Of a stretch of 64,000 nucleotides of DNA, positions 33,193-42,028 are shown in pieces. The stretch covers positions 45,545 to 109,544 of the forward strand of contig CAYNRU010000071.1 in assembly GCA_964399635.1 (NCBI GenBank). Direction: 5' to 3'. Every line of letters starts with the position of its first letter. Positions within the stretch are counted from its first letter, which is position 1. The notes under the pieces are model-generated. The model was given only the letters and a program-made list of their open reading frames with translations, ran no database searches and was not told the origin of the DNA. The stretch comes from UBA4615 sp964399635. Its GTDB lineage: Bacteria; Pseudomonadota; Gammaproteobacteria; Burkholderiales; Burkholderiaceae_E. The position numbers and the translations under genes were made by a program.

Positions 33193-34490
33193 GCCGCGCC
33201 TCCGGGTGCCGGCCGGACGCCCCTCGGGACGGGCAGCCCGGCCCCGGTCGCCTGCGCGTGCCGGCCCGCGAACATCGCCAGCAGCAGCCCGAAGAAATAG
33301 CCGGTCCAGCCCACGTTCAGCAGGCAGTTGAAGAGCCCCGCCGCCACGTACGCAACCACCATGCCGCGCGTGAGCCAGCGCCACTGGTCGTCGAAGCGCG
33401 CGGCTGCGCGCCACAGCCCGACGAGACCGGCGAGCAGCAGCGCCAGGCCCGCGGCCCCGAGCTCCACGCCCACGTAGAGGAACTCCTGATGCGGATCGTG
33501 GTAGACCTCCATCGGCACCCTGCCCTTGGCCTCGTAGATCGCCGCCGACAGCGTCCGGTAGGACTCGATGCCGTGGCCCAGCAGCGGCGCGTCCGCGATC
33601 ATGCGCAAGGAGTTGCGCCACATCTCGATACGCTCGCCGGTCGGGTTGCTGACACCGGTCTCCTGATAGGCGCGGATCTCGGCGGCGCTGCCCAGGAGGC
33701 GCTCGCTGAACACCGGCAGCCCGAGCCACAGCGCCGCGAGCGCCGCCCCCACCAGCGCGAGGCCGGCGGCGACGCCGCGCGCGCCGAAGCGCACATGCAG
33801 CAGGTAGGTTCCGATGCCCGCGACGAGCGCGTAGCCCGTGCGGCCCTTGAGCAGCCACAGCATGTCGATCAGGCACAGCACCGCGATCAGCGCGCAGGCG
33901 ATGCGCAGCCGCCTCGGCGCCGTTCGCACCAGCAGCCACGTGCCCGCGGCCCAAAGCAGCAGCAGCGACAGGTGGATGTTCTGGCGGATGCGGTCGGTGA
34001 ACACGTAGGCGTCGCGGGTCTCGCGCCCGATCTCCTCGAGCGTGGCCCGGGCGAAGGGCAGCGGATGCAGCCACTGTATCCAGCTGAGCGCCAGCACCAC
34101 GCACAGCGTGATCAGCAGCGCGGCGAGGGCACGGTCGCGCCACAGCGGGCGCGCGAGCGCCGGCATGAAGCACAGGGGCATGAGCAGCACGCGGTAGCTG
34201 CCGAGCTGCTCGAGCGCGAGGGTCCTGGGCCCGACCGACCAGGCGACGCTGGCCGCGTAGAGCGCGAACAGCAGCAGGCCGCCGGATGCGAACGGATTGC
34301 GCAGCACCGTGGCGAGCGTGCCGCGCTCCCGCGCGGCGAGCGCGAGGAACATCAGCACGCCCGACCAGAAGAACAGGTTGAACGGCGCCTTGCCGATCGG
34401 CGCCGTCACGGCGCAACCCACGGCGCAGGCGCCGAGGGCCGCGACGAGCCGGGACTCGGCGACGGGGCGCCGATCGGGCGCCAGACTCAA
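33189..34490 (-). CDS. O-antigen ligase-like (Wzy/WaaL superfamily) membrane protein
   Basis: This 433-residue protein has about ten to twelve hydrophobic helices and the Wzy_C pattern in the C-terminal half: the periplasmic-loop stretch ERIEMWRNSLRMIADAPLLG, the GIESY segment, and VYHDPHQEFLYVGVELGAAG, where the H/D residues are conserved. It should ligate or polymerise O-antigen at the periplasmic face. The start is a TTG at 34490 that overlaps the ligase stop in TTGA. Other starts lie deeper and would cut the first helix. The gene is bracketed by 4-base overlaps on both sides. Confidence 0.85.
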   Translation of the reverse strand: MSLAPDRRPVAESRLVAALGACAVGCAVTAPIGKAPFNLFFWSGVLMFLALAARERGTLATVLRNPFASGGLLLFALYAASVAWSVGPRTLALEQLGSYRVLLMPLCFMPALARPLWRDRALAALLITLCVVLALSWIQWLHPLPFARATLEEIGRETRDAYVFTDRIRQNIHLSLLLLWAAGTWLLVRTAPRRLRIACALIAVLCLIDMLWLLKGRTGYALVAGIGTYLLHVRFGARGVAAGLALVGAALAALWLGLPVFSERLLGSAAEIRAYQETGVSNPTGERIEMWRNSLRMIADAPLLGHGIESYRTLSAAIYEAKGRVPMEVYHDPHQEFLYVGVELGAAGLALLLAGLVGLWRAAARFDDQWRWLTRGMVVAYVAAGLFNCLLNVGWTGYFFGLLLAMFAGRHAQATGAGLPVPRGVRPAPGGAA

Positions 34491-36184
34491 GCCGCCTTCT
34501 TGAGCGCCTCGTCGCGAAGCTGCCGACGCAGGATCTTGCCCACGTTGGTCTTGGGCAGCTCGGTCCGGAACTCGACGTACTTGGGCTTCTTGTACCCGGT
34601 CAGGTGCTGCTCGCAGTAGTCGCGCAGCGCCTTCTCGGTGAGGTTGGGGTCCTTCTTCACGACGAACAGCTTGATCGCCTCGCCGGACTTGGCGTCCGGC
34701 ACGCCGACCACCGCGCACTCGAGCACGCCCGGGTGGTTGGCGACCACGCCCTCGACCTCGTTGGGGTACACGTTGAAGCCCGAGACCAGCACCATGTCCT
34801 TCTTGCGGTCGACGATGCGTGTGTAGCCGCTCGCGTCCATGATGCCGACGTCACCGGTCTTGAAGAAGCCATCCGGCGTCATGACCTTGGCGGTCTCCTC
34901 CGGATGCTGCCAGTAGCCGGCCATCACCTGCGGCCCGCGCACCGCGATCTCGCCGGGCTGGCCGAGCGGCACGGGATTGCCGTCGTCGTCCAGGATCTTG
35001 ATCTCGGTCGAGGGGAACGGCAGCCCGATCGTGCCGGTGAAGGTGTCGGTGTCGGTCGGGTTCGCGCTCACGCCGGGCGAGGTCTCGGACAGGCCATAGG
35101 CCTCGCACACCGAGCAGCCGGTGACCTCGAGCCACTGCCTGGCCACCGCCTCCTGCACCGCGGAACCGCCACCGAGCGACACCCGCAGCCCGGAGTGGTC
35201 GAGCTTCTGAAACTCGGCGTTGTTGGCCAGCGCGTTGAACAGCGTGTTGACCGCCGGAAAGAGGTTCACCTTGTACGGGCGGATCTGCTTGATCATCGCG
35301 GGCAGGTCGCGCGGGTTGGGCACCAGGATGTTGAGGCTGCCCAGCCGCAGGCCGACCATGCAGCAGGCCGACAGCGCGAAGATGTGATACAGCGGCAGCG
35401 CGCACACCCAGACCAGCTGCTCGGGCGGCGGGTCTTTCTTGGGGTTGTTCAGCGCGGGCTGGATCCAGGCCTCGGACTGCAGCACGTTGGCGACGACGTT
35501 GCGGTGCACCAGCGTCGCACCCTTGGACAGGCCGGTGGTGCCGCCGGTGTACTGCAGGAAGGCGATGTCCTCGTGGCCCAGCACGACCGGCGCGAGCGTA
35601 CCGCGCGCGCCCTCGGCGATCGCGGCATTGAAGCGGACGATGCCGGGCAGCGTGTAGGCCGGCACCAGCTTCTTGACGCTGCGCACCACGTAGTTGACCA
35701 GCGTGCCCTTGAGCAGCCCGAACAGGTCGCCCATCGAGGCGACCACGATGTGCTTGATCGCGGTCCTGGCGAGCACCTGCTCGAGGGTGGTCGCGAAGTT
35801 CTCGAGGATGATGATCGCCTCTGCGCCGGAGTCCTTGAGCTGGTGCTCGAGCTCGCGCGGCGTGTAGAGCGGATTGACGTTGACCACCACGTAGCCGGCG
35901 CGCAGCACGGCAGCGATCGCGATCGGGTACTGCAGCACGTTGGGCATCATCAGCGCCACGCGGGCCCCGCGTGCGAGGCCCCGCGACTGCAGCCAGGCCC
36001 CGAGGTTGCGCGACAGCTCGTCGACCTCGCCGAAGGTGAGCGTCTTGCCCATGCAGTCGTAGGCGACGCGTGTGCGGTACTTCGAGAACGACTCCTCCAT
36101 CAGCTGGACCAGCGATGCGTAGCGGCCCGGATCGATGTCCGCCGGCACCCCTGCCGGGTAGTTCTTCAGCCAGAAACGCTCCAT
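34487..36184 (-). CDS. fadD: Long-chain fatty-acid-CoA ligase
   Basis: AMP-forming acyl-CoA synthetase of 565 residues. Motifs: FLQYTGGTTGLSKGATLVHR for AMP binding, EAYGLSETSPGVSANP, GDVGIMDASGYTRIVDRKKDMVLVSG-like, and the C-terminal Lys in PKTNVGKILRRQLRDEALKK. The start MERFWLKNYPAGVPADID is the usual FadD N-terminus and has AAAGGAG in front. It is unusual that its stop overlaps the start of an O-antigen-ligase-like gene, so this ligase heads an envelope unit. Whether it serves beta-oxidation or activates acyl groups for the envelope is open. Confidence 0.93.
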   Translation of the reverse strand: MERFWLKNYPAGVPADIDPGRYASLVQLMEESFSKYRTRVAYDCMGKTLTFGEVDELSRNLGAWLQSRGLARGARVALMMPNVLQYPIAIAAVLRAGYVVVNVNPLYTPRELEHQLKDSGAEAIIILENFATTLEQVLARTAIKHIVVASMGDLFGLLKGTLVNYVVRSVKKLVPAYTLPGIVRFNAAIAEGARGTLAPVVLGHEDIAFLQYTGGTTGLSKGATLVHRNVVANVLQSEAWIQPALNNPKKDPPPEQLVWVCALPLYHIFALSACCMVGLRLGSLNILVPNPRDLPAMIKQIRPYKVNLFPAVNTLFNALANNAEFQKLDHSGLRVSLGGGSAVQEAVARQWLEVTGCSVCEAYGLSETSPGVSANPTDTDTFTGTIGLPFPSTEIKILDDDGNPVPLGQPGEIAVRGPQVMAGYWQHPEETAKVMTPDGFFKTGDVGIMDASGYTRIVDRKKDMVLVSGFNVYPNEVEGVVANHPGVLECAVVGVPDAKSGEAIKLFVVKKDPNLTEKALRDYCEQHLTGYKKPKYVEFRTELPKTNVGKILRRQLRDEALKKAA

Positions 36185-36299
36185 CTCGCTCTCCTTTGAG
36201 GCTCGTTCGTTTGTCGGATGATAGCCGCATTCACCCGCAGATCCGCACGAGCCGGGCGACCCCGGGGGATCATCCGGGCACTAAGTTGATCCGGCTCAA

Positions 36300-36319
36300 G
36301 CCGGCGCGTCGACGCCGGC
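36300..36319. other. Perfect hairpin between the aminopeptidase-like gene and fadD
   Basis: GCCGGCG-CGTCGA-CGCCGGC is a perfect 20-base inverted repeat in the 230-base gap. It has no T tract. It could end the molybdopterin/aminopeptidase transcript or be a binding site. The rest of the gap holds the fadD ribosome site and no other clear signal. Confidence 0.4.
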
Positions 36320-36413
36320 GGGTCCGGGCGGGCAGGCAGGCCGGGGATGCGGTCGCCGCGTCGGCCGGTCGTCCCGGCTCCCCGCCGCTCGCCCGACGGC
36401 CCCCGGGTGCCCG

Positions 36414-37589
36414 TCAGGGGCCCGCGGCAGGCGTCGCGGACACGGCCTGTACGTCCTGCGCGGCCCGCGCCGGCGCCGCGGGCGCAGAGGACGCGTCGGG
36501 CGCCTCCCCGGCGAGCGCGCTCAGCAGCCCGCCCCGATCGCCCGCATCCATCGCCGCCAGCTCGCGCACTGCGCCATAGAAGCGCGGCAGGTCGCCGCCG
36601 GAGCGGGCGAGCAGCGCCCGGAACGAGGGCAGCAGGTCGTTGTAGGCGCCGACCGCGGCCAGGTGGGCGTTGGACAGCGGCTGCGCGAACCAACGGTCGT
36701 AGCCCGAGAAGCCGCCCCACGTGCCCTTCAGGACCTGGTAGTCGGCGCGCAGCGCATCGAAGACCGCCTGCTTGCCGCGGCGCTTGTCGTCGTCGGACAC
36801 CGGGCTCGCGTAGAGCGCCTCGAGCGCGGCCCGGTGCCGGCGCAGCAGCGCGACGAACTCGCGGCGACGCTGGGCGTGCTGGCGATAGGCGCGCTCGACC
36901 TGCGGGTCCTGGCGCGCGGCGAACCAGCGCTCGACCCCGGCCTCCTCGACGGCGGTCGCGAAGGATTCGTTGAAGGGCGTGTCGCCCTTCACGTAGAGCA
37001 GCTGGTGCGCGAGTTCGTGGAACACCAGGCGCGCGAGTTCGCCCTCGGGGTACTCCAGGAAGGTCGACAGCAGCGGGTCGTCGAACCAGCCGAGCGTGGA
37101 GTAGGCGGGCACACCGCCGACCTGCGCCTCCAGGCCCCGGCCACGCAGGTGCTGCGCGTAGCGCTCGGCCGCCGCGCGCTCGTAGTAGCCGCGGTAGGAC
37201 ACGCAACCGGCGATGGGGAAGCACCAGCGCTCGAGCTTCAGCGAGAGCTCCGGCGTCGCGAACACGTTCCAGAGCACGTAGGGCCGGTGCAGGTCGGCGT
37301 ACGAGGTGTAGCTGCGGTTGTCCGGCAGCGCGAGTTCGCGGCTCGCGAACGCGCGGATCTCGCGGGCCCGCTCCAGGCGGGCGCGCAGCGCCGCGTCGGT
37401 GGACGGATCGGCGATGAGCGCGTCGAGCGGCTGCGCGCGGCGCATCACGTCGAGGTGGCCGATCATCGACTGCCAGTAGTAGCCCGGCCCATCCGACAGG
37501 TTCGCGCAGCCGCCGAGGGCGACGAGCAGCAGGCCCAGCGCGACGCCGGCGGGCGCGGCCGGCCGGCGCCGCTCAGACCGCGGGCGCAT
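36414..37589 (-). CDS. Predicted lipoprotein aminopeptidase (COG4324-like)
   Basis: The protein of about 391 residues begins with a basic stretch and a lipobox (LLLVALGGC, Cys near residue 28), so it should be a lipoprotein. A zinc-protease HExxH motif (VFHELAHQLLYVKGDTPFNE) with a following Glu in NESFATAVEEAG lies near the centre. This matches the poorly studied aminopeptidase family COG4324. I chose the second ATG (37589); the first at 37610 is possible. Either way it overlaps the 3' end of the molybdopterin oxidoreductase gene by 17-38 bases. Confidence 0.82.
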   Translation of the reverse strand: MRPRSERRRPAAPAGVALGLLLVALGGCANLSDGPGYYWQSMIGHLDVMRRAQPLDALIADPSTDAALRARLERAREIRAFASRELALPDNRSYTSYADLHRPYVLWNVFATPELSLKLERWCFPIAGCVSYRGYYERAAAERYAQHLRGRGLEAQVGGVPAYSTLGWFDDPLLSTFLEYPEGELARLVFHELAHQLLYVKGDTPFNESFATAVEEAGVERWFAARQDPQVERAYRQHAQRRREFVALLRRHRAALEALYASPVSDDDKRRGKQAVFDALRADYQVLKGTWGGFSGYDRWFAQPLSNAHLAAVGAYNDLLPSFRALLARSGGDLPRFYGAVRELAAMDAGDRGGLLSALAGEAPDASSAPAAPARAAQDVQAVSATPAAGP

Positions 37590-39753
37590 CCGCGCCGGGC
37601 CCGGGTGCATCGGCCCCGGCCGCCGAAGCCACCTCGACCAGGCAGTCGTAGAAGGTCGGCGCGCGCCCCAGGTCGGTCAGCGCCTGCCCGGTCACCGCGT
37701 TCACGTTCTGCCCGCCCGGCGCACGCTTGGGCCACCAGATGCCCCAGGCTGCGACCACGCCGCGGCGAACGCGCGCATCGACGCGGCAGCGCGCCAGGAA
37801 AGCGCCGCGGTCGTTGAACACCCGCGCCATCGTGCCGTCGGCCAGGCCGCGGGCCGCGGCGTCGTCGGGGTGCACGTCGACCCGCGGCTCGCGCTCGGCC
37901 GCCCGCAGGCTCTCGACGTTGACGAACGTGGAGTTCATGAAGTGCCGCGCCGGCGGCGAGATCATCGCGAGCGGATAGCGCGCGGCGAGCGCGGGCGCCG
38001 ACTGCGCGGACTCGTAGGGCGGCACGAAGTCGGGCAGCGGGTCCATCCCGAGCGCGGCGAGCCGGGCCGATACGAACTCGACCTTGCCCGAAGGCGTCGG
38101 GAAGCCGCCGTGGGCGAAGGGCGCCTCCGGCACCTCGAGCTTGGCGTAGCCGCGCTCGAGCAGCGCCTCGAGCGCGGCCCGGGCCGCGGCCGGGCCCGTG
38201 CCGCCGGCGGCAGCCGCCGCGCGGGCCGGGCCGGCCGGCATGCGCGGATCGTCGAGCCGCAGCGCCGATGCCGCGAGCGCCTCGTCAGACTCCCGCAGGC
38301 AGGCATCCTCGAAGCCCATGCGCGCCGCGAGCCGCCGGAAGATCTCGGCGTTGGGCAGCGCATCGCCCAGCGGCGCGATCGCCGGGGTGTTGGCGACCCA
38401 CCAGCGGTGGCCGTAGGTCTTGTGCAGGTCGAAGTGCTCGAGCTGCGTGGTGGCCGGCAGCACCCAGTCGGCATGGTCGGCGGTGTCGGTCATGAACTGC
38501 TCGATGACCACCGTGAACAGGTCTTCGCGGGCGAAGCCGCGGCGCACCCGGCCGCTGTCCGGGGCCACCGCCACCGGGTTGGAGTTCCAGACGACCAGCG
38601 CCTCGACCGGCGGGTCGGCCTCGAGCAGCACGTCGCCGATCGTGGACATGTTGAGGGTGCGGGGCCTGCGTCCGGCGAGCAGGTCGGGCCGCTGCCAGGC
38701 GGCGGTGTCCAGGTTGAAGTGGCCGCTGGCCGACAGCAGCATGCCGCCGGCCGGGTGCCGCCACGCGCCCACCAGCGCCGGCAGGCCGGCCACCAGCCGC
38801 ACCGCATTGCCCCCGCCGCGGGTGCGCTGCATCCCGTAGTTGAGCCGGATCGCGGCGGGCGCGAGGCTGCCGTAGTCGCGGGCCAGGCCGATCACCTGCG
38901 CCTCGGTCAGGCCGCAGGTGCGTGCCACGCGGTCGGGCGTCCAGGCGGCCGCCCGCGCCGCCAGCGCCTCGAAGCCGACGGTGTGGCGGCCGACCCAGTC
39001 GTGATCGACCAGACCCTGCTCGACCAGTTGCTGGACGAGCCCGAGTGCCAGCGCGGCGTCGGTGCCCGGCAGCAGCGCCAGGTGCGCGTCGCACTTCTCG
39101 GCGGTCGCGGTCCGGTAGGGGTCGATCGCGACCAGCCGCGCGCCGCTGCGCCGGGCCCGCTGCGCGGCGCTCCAGAAATGCACGCTCGAGGTGATCGGGT
39201 TGGAGCCCCAGATCAGGATCAGCCGGGCCTCCTCGAAGCGCTCGACGTCCATGCCGACCGGGCCGCCCAGGGTGTAGGTGAGCCCGTGCACGCCGGCCGA
39301 CGCGCAGATGGTCCGGTCGAGCAGCGACGCGCCCAGGCGGTGGAAGAACCGCATCCCCATGCCGTCGCCCTGCACGAGGCCCATCGTCCCGGCGTAGCTG
39401 TAAGGCAGGATCCGCTGCGGGTCGACCGCGGCGATGGCGCCGAGCCTGGCCGCGATGGCATCCAGCGCCTCGTCCCATCCGGCAGGCTCGAAGCGGCCCG
39501 AGCCCTTGGGGCCGACCCGGCGCAGCGGCACGGACAAGCGGTCGGGCGAGTAGGTACGCTCGAGGTAGCGCGAGACCTTGGTGCACAGCACACCACCGGT
39601 GGGCGGGTGGTCGGGATCGCCCGCGACCCTGATCGCCCGGCCGTCGCGAACCGTGACGCGCAGCGCGCAGGTGTCCGGGCAGTCGTGCGGACAGGCGCCG
39701 CGCACGACGGTTTCGCCGACTTCGGCGGGCATGGACAAAGGGTTCGCGGCCAT
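37573..39753 (-). CDS. Molybdopterin-dependent oxidoreductase (4Fe-4S, DMSO-reductase family)
   Basis: This 726-residue protein has an N-terminal 4Fe-4S binding site (ACPHDCPDTCALRVTVRDG, then GGVLCTKV), the bis-MGD core (RFFHRLGASLLDRTICASAG, LILIWGSNPITSSVHFW, GSNP-type loops), and a C-terminal molydopterin dinucleotide-binding domain (PARHFMNSTFVN, DVHPDDAAARGLADG). There is no twin-arginine signal, so it is cytoplasmic. Members of this CPHDCPDTC group act on small organic substrates without a fixed partner. It shares a short overlap with the downstream lipoprotein aminopeptidase gene. Confidence 0.9.
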   Translation of the reverse strand: MAANPLSMPAEVGETVVRGACPHDCPDTCALRVTVRDGRAIRVAGDPDHPPTGGVLCTKVSRYLERTYSPDRLSVPLRRVGPKGSGRFEPAGWDEALDAIAARLGAIAAVDPQRILPYSYAGTMGLVQGDGMGMRFFHRLGASLLDRTICASAGVHGLTYTLGGPVGMDVERFEEARLILIWGSNPITSSVHFWSAAQRARRSGARLVAIDPYRTATAEKCDAHLALLPGTDAALALGLVQQLVEQGLVDHDWVGRHTVGFEALAARAAAWTPDRVARTCGLTEAQVIGLARDYGSLAPAAIRLNYGMQRTRGGGNAVRLVAGLPALVGAWRHPAGGMLLSASGHFNLDTAAWQRPDLLAGRRPRTLNMSTIGDVLLEADPPVEALVVWNSNPVAVAPDSGRVRRGFAREDLFTVVIEQFMTDTADHADWVLPATTQLEHFDLHKTYGHRWWVANTPAIAPLGDALPNAEIFRRLAARMGFEDACLRESDEALAASALRLDDPRMPAGPARAAAAAGGTGPAAARAALEALLERGYAKLEVPEAPFAHGGFPTPSGKVEFVSARLAALGMDPLPDFVPPYESAQSAPALAARYPLAMISPPARHFMNSTFVNVESLRAAEREPRVDVHPDDAAARGLADGTMARVFNDRGAFLARCRVDARVRRGVVAAWGIWWPKRAPGGQNVNAVTGQALTDLGRAPTFYDCLVEVASAAGADAPGPGADAPAV

Positions 39754-39799
39754 GACCTCGATGTTAAGCTAATCGTTTTGTCATTCGGGGTATTTCATC

Positions 39800-40996
39800 A
39801 TGATGCTGGCGGAAGGAATTCTCGAACTGCAAACCGAGATCCGGGCGATCCGGCGCGATCTGCATGCGCACCCCGAGCTGCGTTTCGAGGAGCATCGCAC
39901 CGCCGAAGTCGTCGCCTCCAAGCTGCGTGCCTGGGGTCTCGAGGTCGTGACCGGGATCGGCGGCACCGGCCTGGTGGGCACGCTGCGCCGCGGCACCTCC
40001 ACCCGCTCGGTCGGCCTGCGCGCCGACATGGACGCCCTGCCCCTGCAGGAGCACAACACCTTCGAGCACGCCTCCAGGCACGAGGGCCGGATGCACGCCT
40101 GCGGCCACGACGGCCATACCGCGATGCTGCTGGCCGGCGCCCGCTGGCTGTCGTTGCACGGCGGCTTCGACGGCATCGTCCACTTCATCTTCCAGCCCGC
40201 CGAGGAAGGCGGCGCGGGCGCCCGGAAGATGATCGAGGACGGCCTCTTCGAGCGCTTCCCGTGCGAGGCGGTGTTCGGCATGCACAACTGGCCCGGCATG
40301 AAGGTCGGGCAGTTCGCGGTCACCCCGGGCCCGATGATGGCCTCCTCCAACGAGTTCGAGATCACGCTGCGCGGCAAGGGCGCGCACGCGGCGATGCCGC
40401 AGAACGGCGTCGACCCCGTCCTGGTGGCCACGCATCTCGTGCAGGCCCTGCAGTCGATCATCACCCGCAACAAGAAGCCGATCGACGCGGCCGTCCTGTC
40501 GGTCACCGAGATCCACGCGGGCAGCACCACCAACATCATCCCGGACAGCGCGGTCATCCGCGGGACGGTGCGCACCTTCACCCTCGAGACGCTCGACCTG
40601 ATCGAGTCGCGGATGAAGGCGCTCACCGAGCAGCTGCCGCCGGCCTTCGGCGCCACCGGCGCGATGCACTTCCACCGCAACTACCCGCCGACGATCAACG
40701 ACCCTAAGCAGACCGCGTTCGCCGCCTCGGTGATGCGCGAACTGGTGGGCGAGGAGAACGTCGACGCCGCATGCGAGCCCACGATGGGGTCGGAGGACTT
40801 CGCATTCATGCTGCTCGCCAAGCCCGGCTGCTACGCCTTCATCGGCAACGGCGACGGCAGCCACCGCGATCACGGCCACGGCATGGGCCCGTGCATGCTG
40901 CACAACCCGAGCTACGACTTCAACGACGACCTGATCCCGCTGGGCGGCAGCCTGTGGGCGAGGATGGTCCAGCGCTTCCTGCCGGCCGCGGCCTGA
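39800..40996 (+). CDS. M20-family amidohydrolase (hippurate/N-acyl-amino-acid hydrolase-like)
   Basis: Metal-dependent amidohydrolase of 398 residues. The metal-binding motif MHACGHDGHTAMLL (Cys and His), the Glu pair PAEEGGAGAR and MHNWPG are visible, with a lid domain around 180-300. It should hydrolyse N-acyl or N-carbamoyl amino acids or small dipeptides in the cytoplasm. It is the first of two M20 genes alternating with Dpp-type transporter genes and closely resembles the second one at 42029-43225, suggesting an old duplication. Divergent from the molybdopterin oxidoreductase gene. Confidence 0.92.
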   Translation: MMLAEGILELQTEIRAIRRDLHAHPELRFEEHRTAEVVASKLRAWGLEVVTGIGGTGLVGTLRRGTSTRSVGLRADMDALPLQEHNTFEHASRHEGRMHACGHDGHTAMLLAGARWLSLHGGFDGIVHFIFQPAEEGGAGARKMIEDGLFERFPCEAVFGMHNWPGMKVGQFAVTPGPMMASSNEFEITLRGKGAHAAMPQNGVDPVLVATHLVQALQSIITRNKKPIDAAVLSVTEIHAGSTTNIIPDSAVIRGTVRTFTLETLDLIESRMKALTEQLPPAFGATGAMHFHRNYPPTINDPKQTAFAASVMRELVGEENVDAACEPTMGSEDFAFMLLAKPGCYAFIGNGDGSHRDHGHGMGPCMLHNPSYDFNDDLIPLGGSLWARMVQRFLPAAA

Positions 40997-41039
40997 GCCG
41001 CGGTCACGCAGCGGCCCTCTCCGGAGCCCCCGTCCCCTC

Positions 41040-42023
41040 ATGATCGCGTTCATCGTCCGCCGGCTCCTGCAGGCGGTCATCGTGATGGGGGTGGTCGCCT
41101 TCGTCTCGTTCTCCCTGTTCCAGTTCGTGGGGGACCCGGTGGTCGCGATGCTCGGGCAGGATGCGACGCCGGAGCAGCGGGCCGACCTGCGTCGCGACCT
41201 CGGGCTCGACGACCCGGTGCCGGTGCAGTTCGCCACCTTCGTGGCCAACGCCGTCCGCGGCGACTTCGGCCTGTCGTACCGGCAGGGGCGCAAGGTCTCG
41301 ACGCTCATCCGCGAGCGCCTGCCCGCGACCCTGGAGCTGTCGCTCGCGGCCGCCGCGCTGGCGCTGGCGGTCGGCATCCCGATGGGCGTGTACACCGCGC
41401 TGCGCCGCAAGGGCGTGCTCGCCAACATCTTTCTCGCGGTGTCCCTGATCGGCGTGTCGCTGCCGACCTTCCTGATCGGCATCCTGCTGATCCTGGTGTT
41501 CGCGGTGCTGCTCGGCTGGCTGCCCTCCTTCGGGCGCGGCGAGACCGTCGACCTCGGCTGGTGGACCACCGGCTTTCTGACCCGCGACGGCTGGGCGCAC
41601 CTGGTGCTGCCCGCGATCACGCTGTGCCTGTTCCAGATGACGCTGATCATGCGGCTCGTGCGCTCCGAGATGCTGGAGGTGCTGCGCACCGACTACATCA
41701 AGTTCGCGCGAGCGCGCGGGCTGTCCGACCGCGCGGTGTACTTCGGCCATGCGCTCAAGAACACGCTGGTGCCGGTCATCACGATCACCGGCCTGCAGCT
41801 CGGCGCGATCATCGCGTTCGCGATCATCACCGAGACCGTCTTCCAGTGGCCCGGCATGGGCCTGCTCTTCATCCAGTCGGTGCAGGTGGCCGACATCCCG
41901 ATCATGGCGGCCTACCTGTGCCTGATCGCGCTGATCTTCGTGACCATCAACCTGGTCGTCGACCTGCTGTACTTCGTCGTCGACCCGCGCCTGCGGGTCG
42001 AGCGCAGCACGGCCGGCCACTGA
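41040..42023 (+). CDS. Dipeptide-type ABC transporter permease (DppB-like)
   Basis: Inner-membrane permease of 327 residues with six hydrophobic segments, the N-terminal MIAFIVRRLLQAVIVMGVV helix of DppB-type proteins, and the EAA motif region around residues 210-240 (DYIKFARARGLSDRAVYFGHALKN). It pairs with the DppC-like permease at 43414, but an M20 gene lies between them. The start is the ATG at 41040. Confidence 0.93.
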   Translation: MIAFIVRRLLQAVIVMGVVAFVSFSLFQFVGDPVVAMLGQDATPEQRADLRRDLGLDDPVPVQFATFVANAVRGDFGLSYRQGRKVSTLIRERLPATLELSLAAAALALAVGIPMGVYTALRRKGVLANIFLAVSLIGVSLPTFLIGILLILVFAVLLGWLPSFGRGETVDLGWWTTGFLTRDGWAHLVLPAITLCLFQMTLIMRLVRSEMLEVLRTDYIKFARARGLSDRAVYFGHALKNTLVPVITITGLQLGAIIAFAIITETVFQWPGMGLLFIQSVQVADIPIMAAYLCLIALIFVTINLVVDLLYFVVDPRLRVERSTAGH

Positions 42024-42028
42024 GCGCC

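Noticed and set aside
37870..40707. Plus-strand open frame of 945 codons
   Set aside because: Antisense to the molybdopterin oxidoreductase and out of frame with the M20 gene; composition is that of a shadow frame.
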